DNA of 64,000 bases from Cymodocea nodosa (taxonomy: Eukaryota > Streptophyta > Magnoliopsida > Alismatales > Cymodoceaceae), in the NCBI GenBank assembly GCA_036874045.1, contig CM072338.1, positions 22,776,501 to 22,840,500 of the forward strand, in the 5' to 3' direction. A program made the translations under genes and the position numbers. The notes beneath the pieces were generated by a model. That model ran no database searches, was not told where the DNA came from, and was given only the letters and a program-made list of their open reading frames with translations. This document shows, in pieces, positions 25,401 through 37,462 of this stretch; position 1 is the first letter of the stretch; every line of letters begins with the position of its first letter.

Positions 25401-28400
25401 ATACACATGTAATCATGATACATATTTAGTCATTATAATATAATATATATTATGATCATATATAACTAATGACACCAGGCAATAAAATAGCTGTCCACGG
25501 TCAGCTCTTGCAACTTGGCCAGTGAAACACAAATACAATTATTTCCAAATTCTCTCAATTGCATGCCTTCTGTCAGTTTATCATGCATGTATTAAACGGA
25601 ATAGGAAATGAAAATGAGGTGGTCCAATTAGCAAATCAGCATATTTCCTAATCCCAAAATTATATTTAAACTTTTTAAGCAGTAATTTTATTTTGTAAGC
25701 TACAAAAACAAATGTTTGGAAAAATATATTTACCTAAATGATTCAGAGGATAGTATGAAATTTGCAAGTAGAAGTATGTCGTCAGGATGGAGAGATGCCT
25801 TATGTGCACCTACCAGGCTAACAACCTGCATACAATTTTCAATCAGTTAAAACAAATAGAAACAAAAAACACCAGATGATATAGTTATGATGAACAAGAA
25901 TAAAGAGAAATAAGAATGATGAGAAAACCGTGGAAAACATTTATACTATTTTTATTGCATAGGCTACGTTTGGTACAGTGTTTCCAGTACAGCTTTTATA
26001 GAAAAGTGTTTTTTTTAAAAATGCATTTCCAAACACGACAATGGTTGTGGCTTTTTTGAAAATGTAGCCCCTACATTTTAGTTTAAATTCAGTACTTTTC
26101 AAAAAACCGATAAGAGTTAGCCTATGGAAAAGCTGTGGAAATATTGTATGAGTTTTCAAGACTGTTCTTATAATTTTTGTATTTGCATAAAAACTACCAA
26201 AAAGGTGCAAATAGTACTGCTTTACAGCAAGCGAACTTTTTTAAAAAGATGTAAACAACCAACGTTTCAAATGCATCCATAGTACAAAAGTTTATTGAGA
26301 CTTACCATAACCACACCACGTTAGAAAAATGAAATTTTCCAGTCCTACATAAGGTCAAGGGAGAGTCTACTTGTATGCAAACTTACCCCATAATTGGAAG
26401 GATGGTTCCTAAAATTTAAACATATGATCCCCTGGACAAAATAGAGCATCTTATCATTAGATCAAGGTTCATCCTCCAGTACCTACATTGCCTTCTTGGA
26501 AAAATAAAAAATCATTGTTTGACTAATTAATTGGGATGAAGTTGACGAGCATCCATCACTCCTCCCCAAAAGCGTGAATATCTAGTACCCTGAACGTGAG
26601 TCTGTCATAGCAAGAAGCCCATTATATCATCTTTAGGACATTGACAGTTTATTGGTGATTTTAATATCTATTTAGCTTTGAATTATAAGTTTCTATTTAT
26701 GTAATGTATGTAATTTCTAGTTGGTGTGCCCTGTGTAAATGTATATATCAAATTCTGAAAAATAATAAAATGGTGCTTAGGATTCCAAGGCCATTTCCTT
26801 GTAACGTTGGTGCCTTAATACGTATGATATTCACTACTTGCTAGTTTTCCGGTTCACATCAGAGTTTCTCCATAGAGCATTTGCATCAATTAAAAAGTCT
26901 TTGCTCTTTGGGGGGAGGACTTGTCAAATCCCAATAAAATTTTCCAGTGAAAAGATTTAATTAACTCTTCCATGCAACTCCAAAGGAGATATGTTGCATA
27001 CCAGATGATACATTACAGGAAGACAATGATAGAATTCAACACCTAACAATTTGACGAATTCTTAATGTGAAGCTTCACAGAATTGAGCTAGGACAAAGAA
27101 TTCGCATCAGATAGAAGGAAGAAGAAAAATATAAAATTGCATGATTGTTGCACCTGCTCTGCTAGAGGATCCAATGTGTCTTGTGCACTTAAGGAGGCAA
27201 GATGAAAGGTTTCTAGACATTTTAAGTATATTGATTTTTGTATCATGCAAAAAATAAAAAATTTAATTAATTTTAAACAACACTCCTAGGGAAGAAACCC
27301 AACTAAAACCACTAAGGAAGAAAAGATCAAATCATGTACCTTGTGCTTACACATCAATATGGAAAATAAGACCCCAGAATCAGCAACGTCTTCCAATACA
27401 GAGCCCACAGCTTGTCTTGTTGAATATGCAAGAGGAAGGCATGTGTAAGCATGAAGAAATGTAGCTGGGTTCCTGCAAATTAAGTATCTACTTAATTACT
27501 AAAAGAACACAAAAAATGAACTTTTTGAAAGTTGAAGTGAACATTTCTCTAGGAATTATATTATTGGTACAGGTCTTAAATGATTTATGAAAAATCCCTC
27601 TTCTACAGAAACCATTGACAATTAATGCAATAACAGAATGAACGAAGACTAACCAACCAAAGGCATGGATCAGAGAGGAAAAGACAGTTTCAGTTCCTCC
27701 AAGCAATGGTGTCATATCAAACTTTGGATTTTTCTCAAAATATTGGTTGAATGCTTTTGTTAGAATAAGCAGAATCTGCATCCAACATTACAGAAAGATA
27801 AACACAAAATCAATTATGATATTCATCAGCTAGAGCAAACTAAAATGTAGTAAAAGGACAAACTGACCAAGAGAATTGTATGACAAGAAATATCTTAAGC
27901 ACAACTTCATCAGAATGGTCCTTGTCCCCAAGAAAATCTCACTGTATTTTTTCCCTTTTAACAAAAAGCATGTACCTGGCCATAAATCAGCTCTAATTGG
28001 ACCTTCAGTGACTCATAAGGCTCTTCTGTGCAGCTTATGCAGACTAGGTAAATTGGACCTTTTACGAGAAAGACCACCTGAGATGTCAATTAGCACCGAC
28101 ACATCAAAAAGCTGACTACACCAAGGAATGCATTTCATCTCATCAAATTCTGCTGGCTAGGCATGAGTTCTGGCTAACTATACATAACCATTGACCTAAC
28201 CAAGTCATAAAGGCCTAAACAAGTGTAAAACGACCATGCATTAATCCCACTAATGTAGAGAAAGTATCTGACTGATAATTATGTAGATTTAGGAACCTAA
28301 AAATTTTCAATTAGACAGAATTTCTATATCATTCTCCATCAAGTAGAATAGTATAAAATTTCAAGATTATTAAGGCATTGATGTGACCAGGTGACGACCA

Positions 28401-31118
28401 AGGTTGCCTGGGCTGTTAGGCACCTTCCCAAGCAGCACTAAGGTGCCCCTATTTTTTTAATTTTGATTATATATATCTTACTGTCCTATATGTATATATT
28501 ATATTTTTGTAATTTTATGTATAGAATATACAGGTATATATACAAATATATATACATAACAGGCAAGGGAGCCACTGAACAGGAGAGATGAGGAGTTTCC
28601 TTGGGGTTTTTTGGTTGTTTCGGGTTTCAAAAACCCTAAAAACCTTTTATATAAGGTGCCGCATAGATGGATTTTTATTGGATCCTTAACTGCATCCACC
28701 CAGATCCATTTAACAACACAACCCACCACCTAGGGCCCAGACAGCCTTGAAATTCTGCACTGGTGCCTAGGCATTGCCCAAATGGGTGCCTCAACAAGCT
28801 TGCAAATTTTCACATGTAATCTAATATATGGGGCATCTTTCCTTTTAAACTTGTATTCTTAACATCACTGGTGAGATTGAATTTACACTGCTAGTAGAAA
28901 GAAAAAAAACTGTTCTAACTGCGAAAGAAATGAATTTTTTAACAAAGTGCTCTAACCATGAAAGAAATGTCAAGATAAAGACTACATACAGGGCTGTGAT
29001 GATTTTTCAGAAAGGTGAAGGCTGACCTGATATTTACCTGCCCTAACAAATTTGATATGGTCGCCACTGCAAAGACATTAGTTATATTATGAAGTCTCTT
29101 TGAAAGTTTTCTGGATAAAAAATGCAAAACAATAGTAGCCAGATAAGGAAAATGTACCTGTTTTCAACAAATGATATGATAGCATGCAAGGTGGATGAAA
29201 AGCCTGCCAATTTGCATTCATCTCCATACCTTCATTAGCATTTAATTAGTCAAATATCTAGATTATTCAACAACTGAAGCAACACCCTGCTCTTTTAGTT
29301 AAATGAGACCATTTTCATTAATATTTGAATTGCATACCTAGAATATAAAGGTTTTCCTGAGTGGCTTAACACAAAAAAGTTTTTCTTCCGCTTCCTCCAT
29401 GAATTTGCAGCAGAATCCTACACTCCAAAAAATAAAAATCAATGTATTGGCCTCACTATGTGAGATAGGCAACATGAGTATTTTCCATATATTTTATCCA
29501 TCACTATATTTTATCTTGGATTTATGTAATTCTACATTTTTGTTCACTGTTTCTGTGTCTAACCACATGATGCTCAGTTTTCAACTGCCCTTTTGGATTC
29601 ACCCAGATTTATTAAGTCAACCTTACTTAAATGTGCACCTGTAGTTGTTATTTAGACATATTCAACACATCTATGAGAAAAAAGATAACCCCATATGCAA
29701 AAATGAGAACTACATAGAAATTGTGAAAGATGGTCTCTTGGAAAAATATGCATGATACAGATTTTTACAAAAGGAAAAGCGTGCATAGGGTTAATGAATG
29801 CAAATAATATCAACAATACAAGTTAGCTACTATTTTTGGAGAGGCCTTTCTTCTAAATTCTCATATTAAGTAACCAAATCATTAGTTTGAAACATACGTC
29901 ACATGGACACTAGACAAAAGAAATCCCCTGCACGTCTACGAAGATCAAAATGTTTAAAATTTTAATGTGATTTAGTTCAGAAAGGGCAAGTTTTCCCAGA
30001 AAGAAACCATATTTTCCAGCAAGGATGAAGTTAGGCATTGTGGAAGTAAGGGGACAGTATATATGATAAAGTCAAATATATACAAGCCTTTGGTAATGAA
30101 CAGTTACTTGTTAATCCCATGTGATTTATTTGGTTAACCCATATCATTAATTCTGTCAGAAACTTGACACAAATTAAAATTAGAATTTGCACATTTATGG
30201 TTCTAATTTACTTTGACCATTCGCATTTTCAACTTTTGATGGAACTTGATCGGAAAGTATTAAACGCTCTGTAGACTGTAGCTTGTTCTCCAGAAACATA
30301 GGCACTTGCCGACTTCAGTCTTTAGAGTGTGCTACCATTTGTTATAACCTGGGAGAACTCACTTTAAAATACCGACCTAACAGGAAGAGAGTCCATCCTA
30401 TATCAAGACTACATCGGTGTGTCGTACCATTGAGATTACTTAGTCTCATACCCAAATAATCCCTAACGTATTTGCAATGGTAATTCAGTATCAAGTACTA
30501 CGCTTACCAAAGGGAAAAAAATCTAAGACCAGGGTGATAATCGATGAAGAATAATAAGAAGAAAAGGGTCCCATGCCATAGTGAATAATACTAGACCTCA
30601 TTGAGTTGCCGCTTTCCTGGCATCCAAGCAGCATCAGCGGAATCAGCTGGCAAAGTGGCGTCATCGTCAGCCTTCCCCATCCCACTCGGCGCTCCCTCGC
30701 TGCTACCTCTCTCGCCAGCATACCCACTACTGCTAGGGCTCATGGGCGCCTCCCTATCCTCCTCCCAATTCTCGACCCACGCCCCACCAGCACGAACAGA
30801 AGACGATTCCGCAACCTTAGCACCCGAATGTCCTTGTCCATATCCTTTCTCAGCCTCCCTCTCCTCGTCCCCGCTCTCGATCTCGATCTCTCCTCCGCTC
30901 GCATAAAATACAGACCCGTTGCTTTCCGACCACTTCGCATTTGAAGGTTCCGCAAGCGTGAGGGAGGATGACAGGTCGTCCGAGAGAGAGGCGGCGGCGA
31001 TGAGGTGTTCTGGATCATGGAGGGAAAGCGGCCTGGGTTCGTCGGAAGCCATGAAATCAGGATGATTAGGGCTTTCGGGGAGGAGTAGAAATCTAGCGGT
31101 GGTGTCAGTGGATTCCAC
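19456..31118 (-). CDS. MON1: vacuolar fusion protein MON1 homolog
   Basis: Fourteen coding exons join in frame on the minus strand: 31118-30597, 29417-29338, 29229-29158, 29066-29027, 28077-27976, 27775-27654, 27472-27340, 25825-25734, 23503-23422, 23249-23185, 21926-21666, 21566-21475, 21370-21306 and 19551-19456. This gives 607 residues, the length I recall for the Arabidopsis protein. The N-terminal about 175 residues are acidic and Ser-rich. The conserved longin/SAND part starts at [20 protein letters not shown] and includes [64 protein letters not shown] and the terminal [14 protein letters not shown]. With CCZ1, MON1 forms the exchange factor that activates Rab7/RABG3 on late endosomes for traffic to the vacuole. 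Exon 4 uses the donor CAG|GTCAGC; an apparent earlier donor would break the frame. Introns carry several repeats. No disabling change is seen. Confidence 0.95.
20042..20192. repeat. tandem repeat, about 55-bp unit, 2.7 copies
   Basis: Units starting at 20042, 20097 and 20153 each begin TTTCC and include an ACAACA or ACACCA stretch, then TTAAAAAAACTAAA and GTTAATTCAAAAA. They differ by point changes and short indels. The array lies in the last MON1 intron. Confidence 0.75.
22571..22713. repeat. 47-bp direct repeat, offset 96
   Basis: Copies at 22571-22617 and 22667-22713 both run from AAATATTCAAAT through TTTGTTAATAGAAACATGCC to CACAACTTGGA, with about two differences. They lie in the MON1 intron between the exons at 23249-23185 and 21926-21666. 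The duplicated unit probably belongs to an unrecognised inserted element. Confidence 0.85.
24240..24690. repeat. degenerate AAATTTGGATAT-type repeats
   Basis: An AT-rich stretch in a MON1 intron (25733-23504) carries many variants of CAAATTTGGATAT, GAATTCGGATA and TCAGATAAT on both strands. No unit length is fixed. It may be the decayed end of a transposon or satellite-like sequence. Confidence 0.4.
25960..26280. mobile_element. possible MITE in MON1 intron
   Basis: The left end reads GGCTACGTTTGGTACAGTGT. The right end, read on the other strand, begins GGATGCATTTGAAACGTTGG. The two are imperfectly similar and resemble termini of short plant DNA transposons. Length is about 320 bp and it has no coding content. 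A target duplication (possibly ATA) is uncertain. Confidence 0.35.
28390..28800. mobile_element. short terminal-inverted-repeat element (GGCACCT family, copy B)
   Basis: It lies in the MON1 intron between 29027 and 28077. The left end contains AAGGTTGCCTGGGC, GTTAGGCACCTTCC and CTAAGGTGCCCC. The right end contains GGTGCCTAGGCATTGCCC and GGGTGCCTCAAC. The ends are thus inverted repeats of the same type as copy A near 4.0-4.46 kb. The interior is AT-rich and non-coding. Confidence 0.5.
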
Positions 31119-32020
31119 CCGGAGGATGAAGATGTGGACCTTGTACCGTTTGTAGGCGAGAGAGGATGACGCGGATTATCAGATACAAGATCGACAGTCA
31201 ACATCGTAACTACGAGATTTCCATGTGATTTTAATGCAGTAATTAACTTTTTCTCTTATTAAACCGATTTTTTGATGTAACTCCTTCCAAAGTTCATAAT
31301 AAGTGGTATTAAAAAATGTAATGAAATTAATATAAATTATTAAGCATGAGATCAATAGTCTCACATTAAAAGTATTATGACATTTTAATGTAAACTTAAT
31401 ATAAAAATAGACTCTTTCCTTGTCAGACCAGACCCATCTTTGAGAATAAATTCTCCAAAATCCATTACTGAATAACTCAAACCTTTTGGACGGAGATTTG
31501 GAAATAGGCCATTCTTTGTTGCATGCAGAAGTTTTACATCATACCATACCAAAAGTCATTGAAAAGATCCCCCAAACTCCGGACGGTTCTGCAGCCGTTG
31601 GGCTAGCCCGCTAAATGAAAAAGAAATGAAAAGGTACCATCAATAAGTTAGTGGCTTGAGACCAATAGGTAAAATGGTAGAAATGATTTTACCTATACTT
31701 TATGGAATGAGGTGAGCTGTGATAGCAGATAACAAACACATTTTGTTTACAGGCTCCTAGTGGTTAACAACTATATTTGTTTGTCCACGTTAGGAAGGGA
31801 TCTATCTTACACTGGGAAGAATCAAGAAATGTAATCCATGCAATGGCTTAACGGTATGACTGCAGAGAATCGAACTTTGAAATGGTAGTACCATGAGATC
31901 TATTCTCAATTTCCTTGAAGAGTCCAGCATAGAAGGCCTGTGGTGTGTGCTCTACAGTCTGGGTGGCCTGGGTTATTTCTAACCATCTTACACAAATTCT
32001 GAGAAAAGAGTAAGCATCCA
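31119..32020. other. spacer between PPR 3' end and MON1 start
   Basis: Both flanking genes are on the minus strand. The stretch therefore contains the PPR 3' untranslated region near 32020 and the MON1 promoter and leader near 31119-31900. No clear TATA box or further gene can be assigned. Confidence 0.5.
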
Positions 32021-33895
32021 CTACCAGTAATCCTTACAAGAGCACAGACCCTCACTGAAATGATGGAATCGACTCCGGTCACGCAGGACAATCTGCCGCT
32101 GAACAATTTTTGAGACGACCTTCATGGCATCGTGGCAATCGTTGCAGACGCGCAAGTTTTTCACGATCCTTATTGTCGTTCCCTCCTTGGTGCTTATGAG
32201 TCCAAATGCAAGAGCCAGCTTCTCACTGTGCATGGAAAGTGCATTTTCCTTCTCCTCCTCGTCAATGCTCTGGGATACAACACTTGTGTCTGGTCTGTAC
32301 CCTGCCAATCTCATCTTAGGTAACAAATCACTGATCATTCCATGGATCCTATCTGATTGAGGATGTGATCTGTCCCCCATGAAGAACTCATAAACTGTAT
32401 TGTTCACCTCAATCCAACTGCATGCTGGAGTCTTCACCACTCTTCTTGCCTTCATTTTGAGTCTGCAAGCTGCTGCTTCCTCTAATCTCCCCATTGATGA
32501 GTACATGTTGTAAAGATAGATAAAGCTTCCTGGATGCTCTGGATCCAGTTCAAGTATACGCTGAACCACCCACCGACCTTTGTCGGTGTCCCCATGAATT
32601 CTGCAACCACCGAGCAAGGCACCCCACACAATGACATTTGGAGCCACTTGCATTGATTTGATCAGATCCTCGGCTTCTACAAGTCGACCGGCACGACTAA
32701 GCAGGTCCACTACACACCCATAATGCTCAACCTTTGGAGTGATCCCAAAGTCTGTGTTCATCATGTTAAAATACTTCATGCCATCATCCACCAATCCAGC
32801 ATGTGTGCAAGCAGATAATATGCCCATGAATGTGATATCATTGGGCTTTGTCCCATTCTTCAACATGTCATAGAAGCAAGCTAAGGCTTCATCGGCATGG
32901 CCATGCATTGCCAGGCCTGAAATTATTATACTCCATGAAATCACATCTCTCTCATTCATGCTATCAAACACTTTTCTAGCCTCAGCAATGCAGCCACACT
33001 TGGCGTACATGTCCGACAGGGCATTTCCCAAAAATAGATTCAACTCCATTTTCCTCCTCTTGACAAATCCATCGATCCACTTTCCCAAATCCAGTGCACC
33101 GAGATTGGCACAAGCCGACAGAACGCTCACGAGAGTTACGTCATTGGGCATCAGCCCCCCAACTTGTTGCATCTCACGGAACAGCTTGATAGACTCCGCA
33201 AACTTCTCGTTTTGCGCGTACCCGGAAATTATAGCATTCCAACAAACAACATTCCTGACCGGCATCCTATCAAACAGCTCCCTGGCAGCGACCAGATCTC
33301 CTGATTGCGCATACCCCGCAACCATCGCCGACCAAGAGACAACGCTCTTCTCCTCCATCGCATCAAACACTTTTCTTGCCTTGCCCACATCCCCGGACAA
33401 ACAATAGCCAGAGAGCAACGTGTTCCACGAGACGACGTCCCTCGTACCCATTTCGTCAAACAGCCTCCGTGCAACATCTGGCTGTCGAAACTTGAAGTAC
33501 ATATCGACCAAAGAATTCTGGACAAACAGATTGGACTGAAACCCGTGTCTCAAAACCATCCCATGGGCCTTCTCGCCTCGCCAAGCCACGAGAAGACCGG
33601 CACATGCCTTGAGGACGGAAGTGAAGGTGTACTCGTCGGGAGACACTTGCCGGCGGAGGAGCACCTGAAAGTGGTGAAGCGTGTGCACCCACTGATTGTG
33701 CTGGGCGAGGGCCTTGAGGAAACAGTTCCACGCGAAGAGATTGGGATTGGGGAGCTGGTGGAAGACGAGTGAGGCGTGACGGACGTTGGCGTGGGCGGAG
33801 CAGGCGTCGATGAGCTTGACGGCGAGGATGTTGGGGTCGATGCCAGCGGGTGGGGACGTGAGGAGGGCGGCGTGCAGTTGGAGTAGTTGCCTCAT
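32021..33895 (-). CDS. PLS-class pentatricopeptide repeat protein with E and DYW domains
   Basis: A single uninterrupted exon encodes 624 residues. Repeats run from about residue 20 to 450, with signatures such as DVVSWNTLLSGYCLSGDVGK, NVVCWNAIISGYAQNEKFAE and MYAKCGCIAEARKVFDSM. An E motif (SWIEVNNTVYEF) follows, then a DYW domain with HSEKLALAFG, CNDCHDAMK and the terminal CSCKDYW. The HSE and CxxCH residues are the deaminase-type zinc/catalytic signature. Proteins of this class bind organelle transcripts and support C-to-U editing. The ATG at 33895 is the only one available: the frame stays open upstream to a TAG at 34066-34064 with no other ATG, yet the sequence just upstream (ALLKCASRTT) looks like a normal PPR N-terminus. 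No clear transit peptide is present from this start. Confidence 0.92.
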   Translation of the reverse strand: MRQLLQLHAALLTSPPAGIDPNILAVKLIDACSAHANVRHASLVFHQLPNPNLFAWNCFLKALAQHNQWVHTLHHFQVLLRRQVSPDEYTFTSVLKACAGLLVAWRGEKAHGMVLRHGFQSNLFVQNSLVDMYFKFRQPDVARRLFDEMGTRDVVSWNTLLSGYCLSGDVGKARKVFDAMEEKSVVSWSAMVAGYAQSGDLVAARELFDRMPVRNVVCWNAIISGYAQNEKFAESIKLFREMQQVGGLMPNDVTLVSVLSACANLGALDLGKWIDGFVKRRKMELNLFLGNALSDMYAKCGCIAEARKVFDSMNERDVISWSIIISGLAMHGHADEALACFYDMLKNGTKPNDITFMGILSACTHAGLVDDGMKYFNMMNTDFGITPKVEHYGCVVDLLSRAGRLVEAEDLIKSMQVAPNVIVWGALLGGCRIHGDTDKGRWVVQRILELDPEHPGSFIYLYNMYSSMGRLEEAAACRLKMKARRVVKTPACSWIEVNNTVYEFFMGDRSHPQSDRIHGMISDLLPKMRLAGYRPDTSVVSQSIDEEEKENALSMHSEKLALAFGLISTKEGTTIRIVKNLRVCNDCHDAMKVVSKIVQRQIVLRDRSRFHHFSEGLCSCKDYW

Positions 33896-36610
33896 GGTAG
33901 TGCGGGACGCGCATTTTAGGAGGGCGGCGGTGGTATCGGGAGGAAGAGGGAGGTGGCGGCGCGCAATGGACAGTGCCAGACTGAACCAACGACGCGAGAC
34001 GGAGAAGTGATCTTGGAACGACGGCCGATCTTTCGCTTCTGCTCCCGATGAGAGTTTGCAGCACTACTTTTTAAAAAAATAATAATAATAATCGGTAGTG
34101 ATCCGAACAATAATATTCTCAGAAACATGAAATTATATTGTCATTTAAACTTAATTACTTAGAGCTGATTATATTTAGAGAATTAGATCCACATTTTTTT
34201 TGAAATTCATGAGAGGGTTTTTTGGAAATAAATTGGTAAGAGGGGAGGATGGAGAAGTTGTGGAGCGACGTGGATTTGGTGATGCAGAAGAAAAAAAAAA
34301 AGAAAGAAACAGAAGAAAGGTCAAACAATTAAAACAAAAGGCTGGAAATTTTATTTTTTTTATTAGATATAGTTTTTAAAATTGATGTATAAATAATATA
34401 TTTCATAACTATTATTAAAAAATACCAACGTAATTTTAAAATACTCATTGTAAGTTTTTTTTTAACAAAGTTAAAAGATAATTAGATATATAAAACTTCA
34501 ACTCAAAAATCACAATTGAAGAAAAAAGAAAGACGAGAGTTTAGCAATATCAATAATTTAATCTTATTTAAATCATCCACATAGATACTTACAGACAAAT
34601 TTTCTACTTAAAAGTAAGAAAGACTCAAAATCAAAATATTAAGTAATATCAAATAGACATTCCCACTGTATTATTTTAATGCGAAAAAAGAAAAAATTAG
34701 GTGTGCGGTGGTTGCATGTAATTAGTCAGATTTTAACTTTTTTATATCCTATGGTAGTAGTGTTGGGGTTAAGAAACGTAATGTTTATCACTTATTAAAT
34801 TAACTGTATACGATAACGTATGGGATTCAAATCACAGCGACAATAATTTTTTTACCAATTAATAAAATCTTAAATAAGGTTAACCCATCGTGACTTACAA
34901 GTCACAACATCTAACGGATCCGAAGGAAGGTACGTACCGGAGATCAATTACTTTTTATTTCCTTTTTCTACACGTTTCCGTGGCAAATTCGAAATCAACC
35001 ATGAAATAATTTTGTTACTTCTATAAAAACAATTTCTACATTCAAATTGTTGATTGATGGATGATCCACAACCTAGCTCAACACGTATATACGGTTTGAT
35101 TACGTCATTACTCAGGGGTGGTCGTACGTACGTACGACCACATGATAATTACGATACGGTACACGCCAAGCATATCGAAAACAGTTGTGTTCAACATATT
35201 CAAATTCCTCGTCAATTGATTAAGGTTCAAACCTTCACAAGAAAAGTAAGGCGTGTTCTCGAAAACGGACGCGGCCAAGCAAACTGCTTAATATTAAAAA
35301 AATTAAGGTGCAGAAAGACGTATTTACCCTTCCTTGGCGCACAAATTTTTTTGAAAAACTTAACACAAACGAAGAGCACATCTGAAATAATCAAATATTT
35401 TCCGTTGTCAACATTTTATTTTAAATATAATATTTCTTGTTGATATATTTTAAATCGATAATATGTTTAAGAGTAAGTGAATAAGATAATATTAAACTCC
35501 GGATCGGCCGAGCCAGGAAACGTGCGAGAGGGGAGACGATGGTGAGACGGATTCTAAGATGAACGAACGATTAATCAACTTCCATTTCGGCAAAGAATTA
35601 GGGGAATATGCTTATAGTTTATGTATATCTGCATACTTCTCGACTACTTTATACTTCAGTTTGGTTTGGAAATATATATACTTGTCTGGCTGGTAGCATT
35701 GGATTATGATATGGTTTGACCAACGTTGGAGCGCCGGTCACTTCTTCTTTTTCCTGTTGGTTAATATTATGGAGCCTAACTAATTAACTCTATTAATCTG
35801 CGGCGATTATTACTTACGGTATCATCGTACTGTTGGTAAATTAATTAATTATAAGGATAATAATGGCAAGTTCAACCGCGTACACAAGTGTGAATCAGGA
35901 CGTACTCTTCTATCTTCTCTTATGTATGTGTGTGTGCGACCGTCTTTTTTAGTTTCTGCACGTGCATGGGCATGATTCCACGTGTTTACACCGTCGATTC
36001 ACACACGTGAGGGGCGACGAGTACAACTGCACCACCTACTTATTGTTGTGGTCAAATTTTAAAGTGGGCCACCGCCGAACGAAGCAACGAATATGTTCTC
36101 CGGCTTAATTAGGACGGCTAATTGAGCTGATCAGCACCACCGATGGACGATCGATCGTACGGGAAGAGGCGTGCAGTAGTGCAGCAGCAAAGACCATTTC
36201 AATCGTCGTCTTCGGATTCACACCAGAACCGCAGACGATCGATGCCGGTCTTCCGTTCTGCCAGATCTGTGTTGCATGCGTGTTTTATGTAGATATATAT
36301 CTCTTTTGACTTAGACTGGAATATGACGATGGATAAGTTGTATAGATCCAACGGCACAGATGCTGAGAAAAGAAAACAAACACGAGCAAGGGAACAACGT
36401 GAGCAACACGTCGACTTGTATATATTATTAGATAGCCGAGTCACAGCTCCATCCCTTTTTACACGAACCAGTTACCACGTCAAAGTCAGATAATGAAGGC
36501 CTGTATTTCTCTAACGACAAAGTCTAGAAGGTCAGTTAATTGCACTACAAGTAATAGTTAAATTTAATTATTGATACATACGTATTAATTATAAAATTTA
36601 TTGATGAGAG
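33896..36610. other. intergenic spacer, AT-rich
   Basis: The part next to 33896 is the PPR promoter region. From 34100 to 36600 I see only AT-rich sequence, a palindrome (35118-35141) and scattered short frames, none with a recognisable domain. Confidence 0.5.
35118..35141. repeat. 24-bp perfect palindrome with GTAC core repeats
   Basis: The sequence reads the same on both strands: GTGGTCGTACGT and its reverse complement, with no loop. It contains GTAC three times. GTAC is the core bound by SBP/SPL transcription factors and copper-response regulators in plants, so a binding site is possible, but the palindrome stands alone with no gene start close by. Confidence 0.85.
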
Positions 36611-36614
36611 TAGT

Positions 36615-36665
36615 GAAGGAAGGAAGGAAGGAAGGAAGGAAGGAAGGAAGGAAGGAAGGAAGGAA
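36615..36665. repeat. (GGAA)n microsatellite
   Basis: About twelve uninterrupted GGAA units lie some 150 bp upstream of the TATA box of the zinc-finger gene. The array is pure, which suggests it is young and likely to vary in length between individuals. Confidence 0.95.
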
Positions 36666-36815
36666 CTCGTGGGTACCCACCAGCTTAGATCGGTTGTTTT
36701 TAATCATGGTTGTTTCGGCTGGTTCGTGCACGTTGCCGTAATCAAACTGGTCGTCACGGCTTACCTGAGCAGCAAAGGTCCTCGACAGGCGTGCGTTGGT
36801 CCACCATCGCTTATC

Positions 36816-36823
36816 TATAAATA
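36816..36823 (+). promoter_or_regulatory. TATA box of the zinc-finger gene
   Basis: TATAAATA lies 115 bases upstream of the ATG at 36938. It is a canonical plant TATA box at a suitable distance and predicts a leader of about 85 bases. Confidence 0.75.
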
Positions 36824-36937
36824 GAGGTCGCATATATGCACCAGCCACCAATTCGATCGATCCTGAACACGAACACAAGACGGCAAATTCGTTAACGAGA
36901 TCGATCATCGAGAGCAATACCAGACTTGTATTCGTAC

Positions 36938-37462
36938 ATGGGAAGGTTCGGAGTTGAACGGACGGACGTCAACAACGTCGCCAACTTCCTCATGCTTCTC
37001 TCCGCCGGAACAAACCCCGGGGGTACTTTTGGTGCGAGGGGCGAGATGGACGCCGACTTGCTGCCGCAGTCCTCTTGCCGTGTGTTCGAGTGCAAGACGT
37101 GCGGGCGCCAGTTCTCTTCGTTCCAGGCCCTAGGCGGCCACCGGGCCAGCCACAAGAAGCCACGGCTGGTGGGAGACCACGACGGAGCGCCGAAGCCGAA
37201 GACGCACGAGTGCCATATCTGCGGGCTTGAGTTCTCCATCGGCCAGGCCCTCGGCGGACACATGAGACGGCACAGGGGTGTCTTGAGCGACGGGACGTTC
37301 GTCGCCGCCGGAGACGTGAGGAAGATGCCCGCTACAGGTTCAGATGCTGACGGCAAGCGGAGGTTGGGCTTTGATCTGAACGTGCCGGCGGCGGAGAACG
37401 ATGACGAATTTTGCTTGCTCGCTTTCACGCTCGGGCTTCCGGTGGCGGTCGATTCGTTGTAG
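36938..37462 (+). CDS. C2H2 zinc-finger protein, ZAT type, with EAR motif
   Basis: A single exon of 174 residues starting at the ATG at 36938; an in-frame open stretch continues a few codons upstream but without an ATG. Two plant-type fingers are clear: [20 protein letters not shown] at about 52-71 and [20 protein letters not shown] at about 92-111, each with the QALGGH core. An N-terminal hydrophobic NFLMLLSAG resembles the L-box. DLNVP at about 146-150 is an EAR repressor motif. This layout is that of the ZAT8/ZAT11/ZAT12 stress-responsive transcriptional repressors in the nucleus. Coding GC content is much higher than the surroundings. Which ZAT it corresponds to cannot be said. Confidence 0.92.
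   Translation: MGRFGVERTDVNNVANFLMLLSAGTNPGGTFGARGEMDADLLPQSSCRVFECKTCGRQFSSFQALGGHRASHKKPRLVGDHDGAPKPKTHECHICGLEFSIGQALGGHMRRHRGVLSDGTFVAAGDVRKMPATGSDADGKRRLGFDLNVPAAENDDEFCLLAFTLGLPVAVDSL

Noticed and set aside
29027-29043. Alternative MON1 donor GGCAG|GTAAAT at 29038
   Set aside because: Using it breaks the frame with the next exon. The donor eleven bases downstream (CAG|GTCAGC) keeps the conserved [13 protein letters not shown] sequence.
33456-34064. 202-codon minus-strand frame overlapping the PPR gene
   Set aside because: It is a different frame of the GC-rich 5' part of the PPR gene. The PPR frame carries all the motifs.
35054-35443. 129-codon plus-strand frame in the spacer before the zinc-finger gene
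   Set aside because: No domain, no splice or promoter context, AT-rich codon use, and it contains the palindrome, so it is probably chance.
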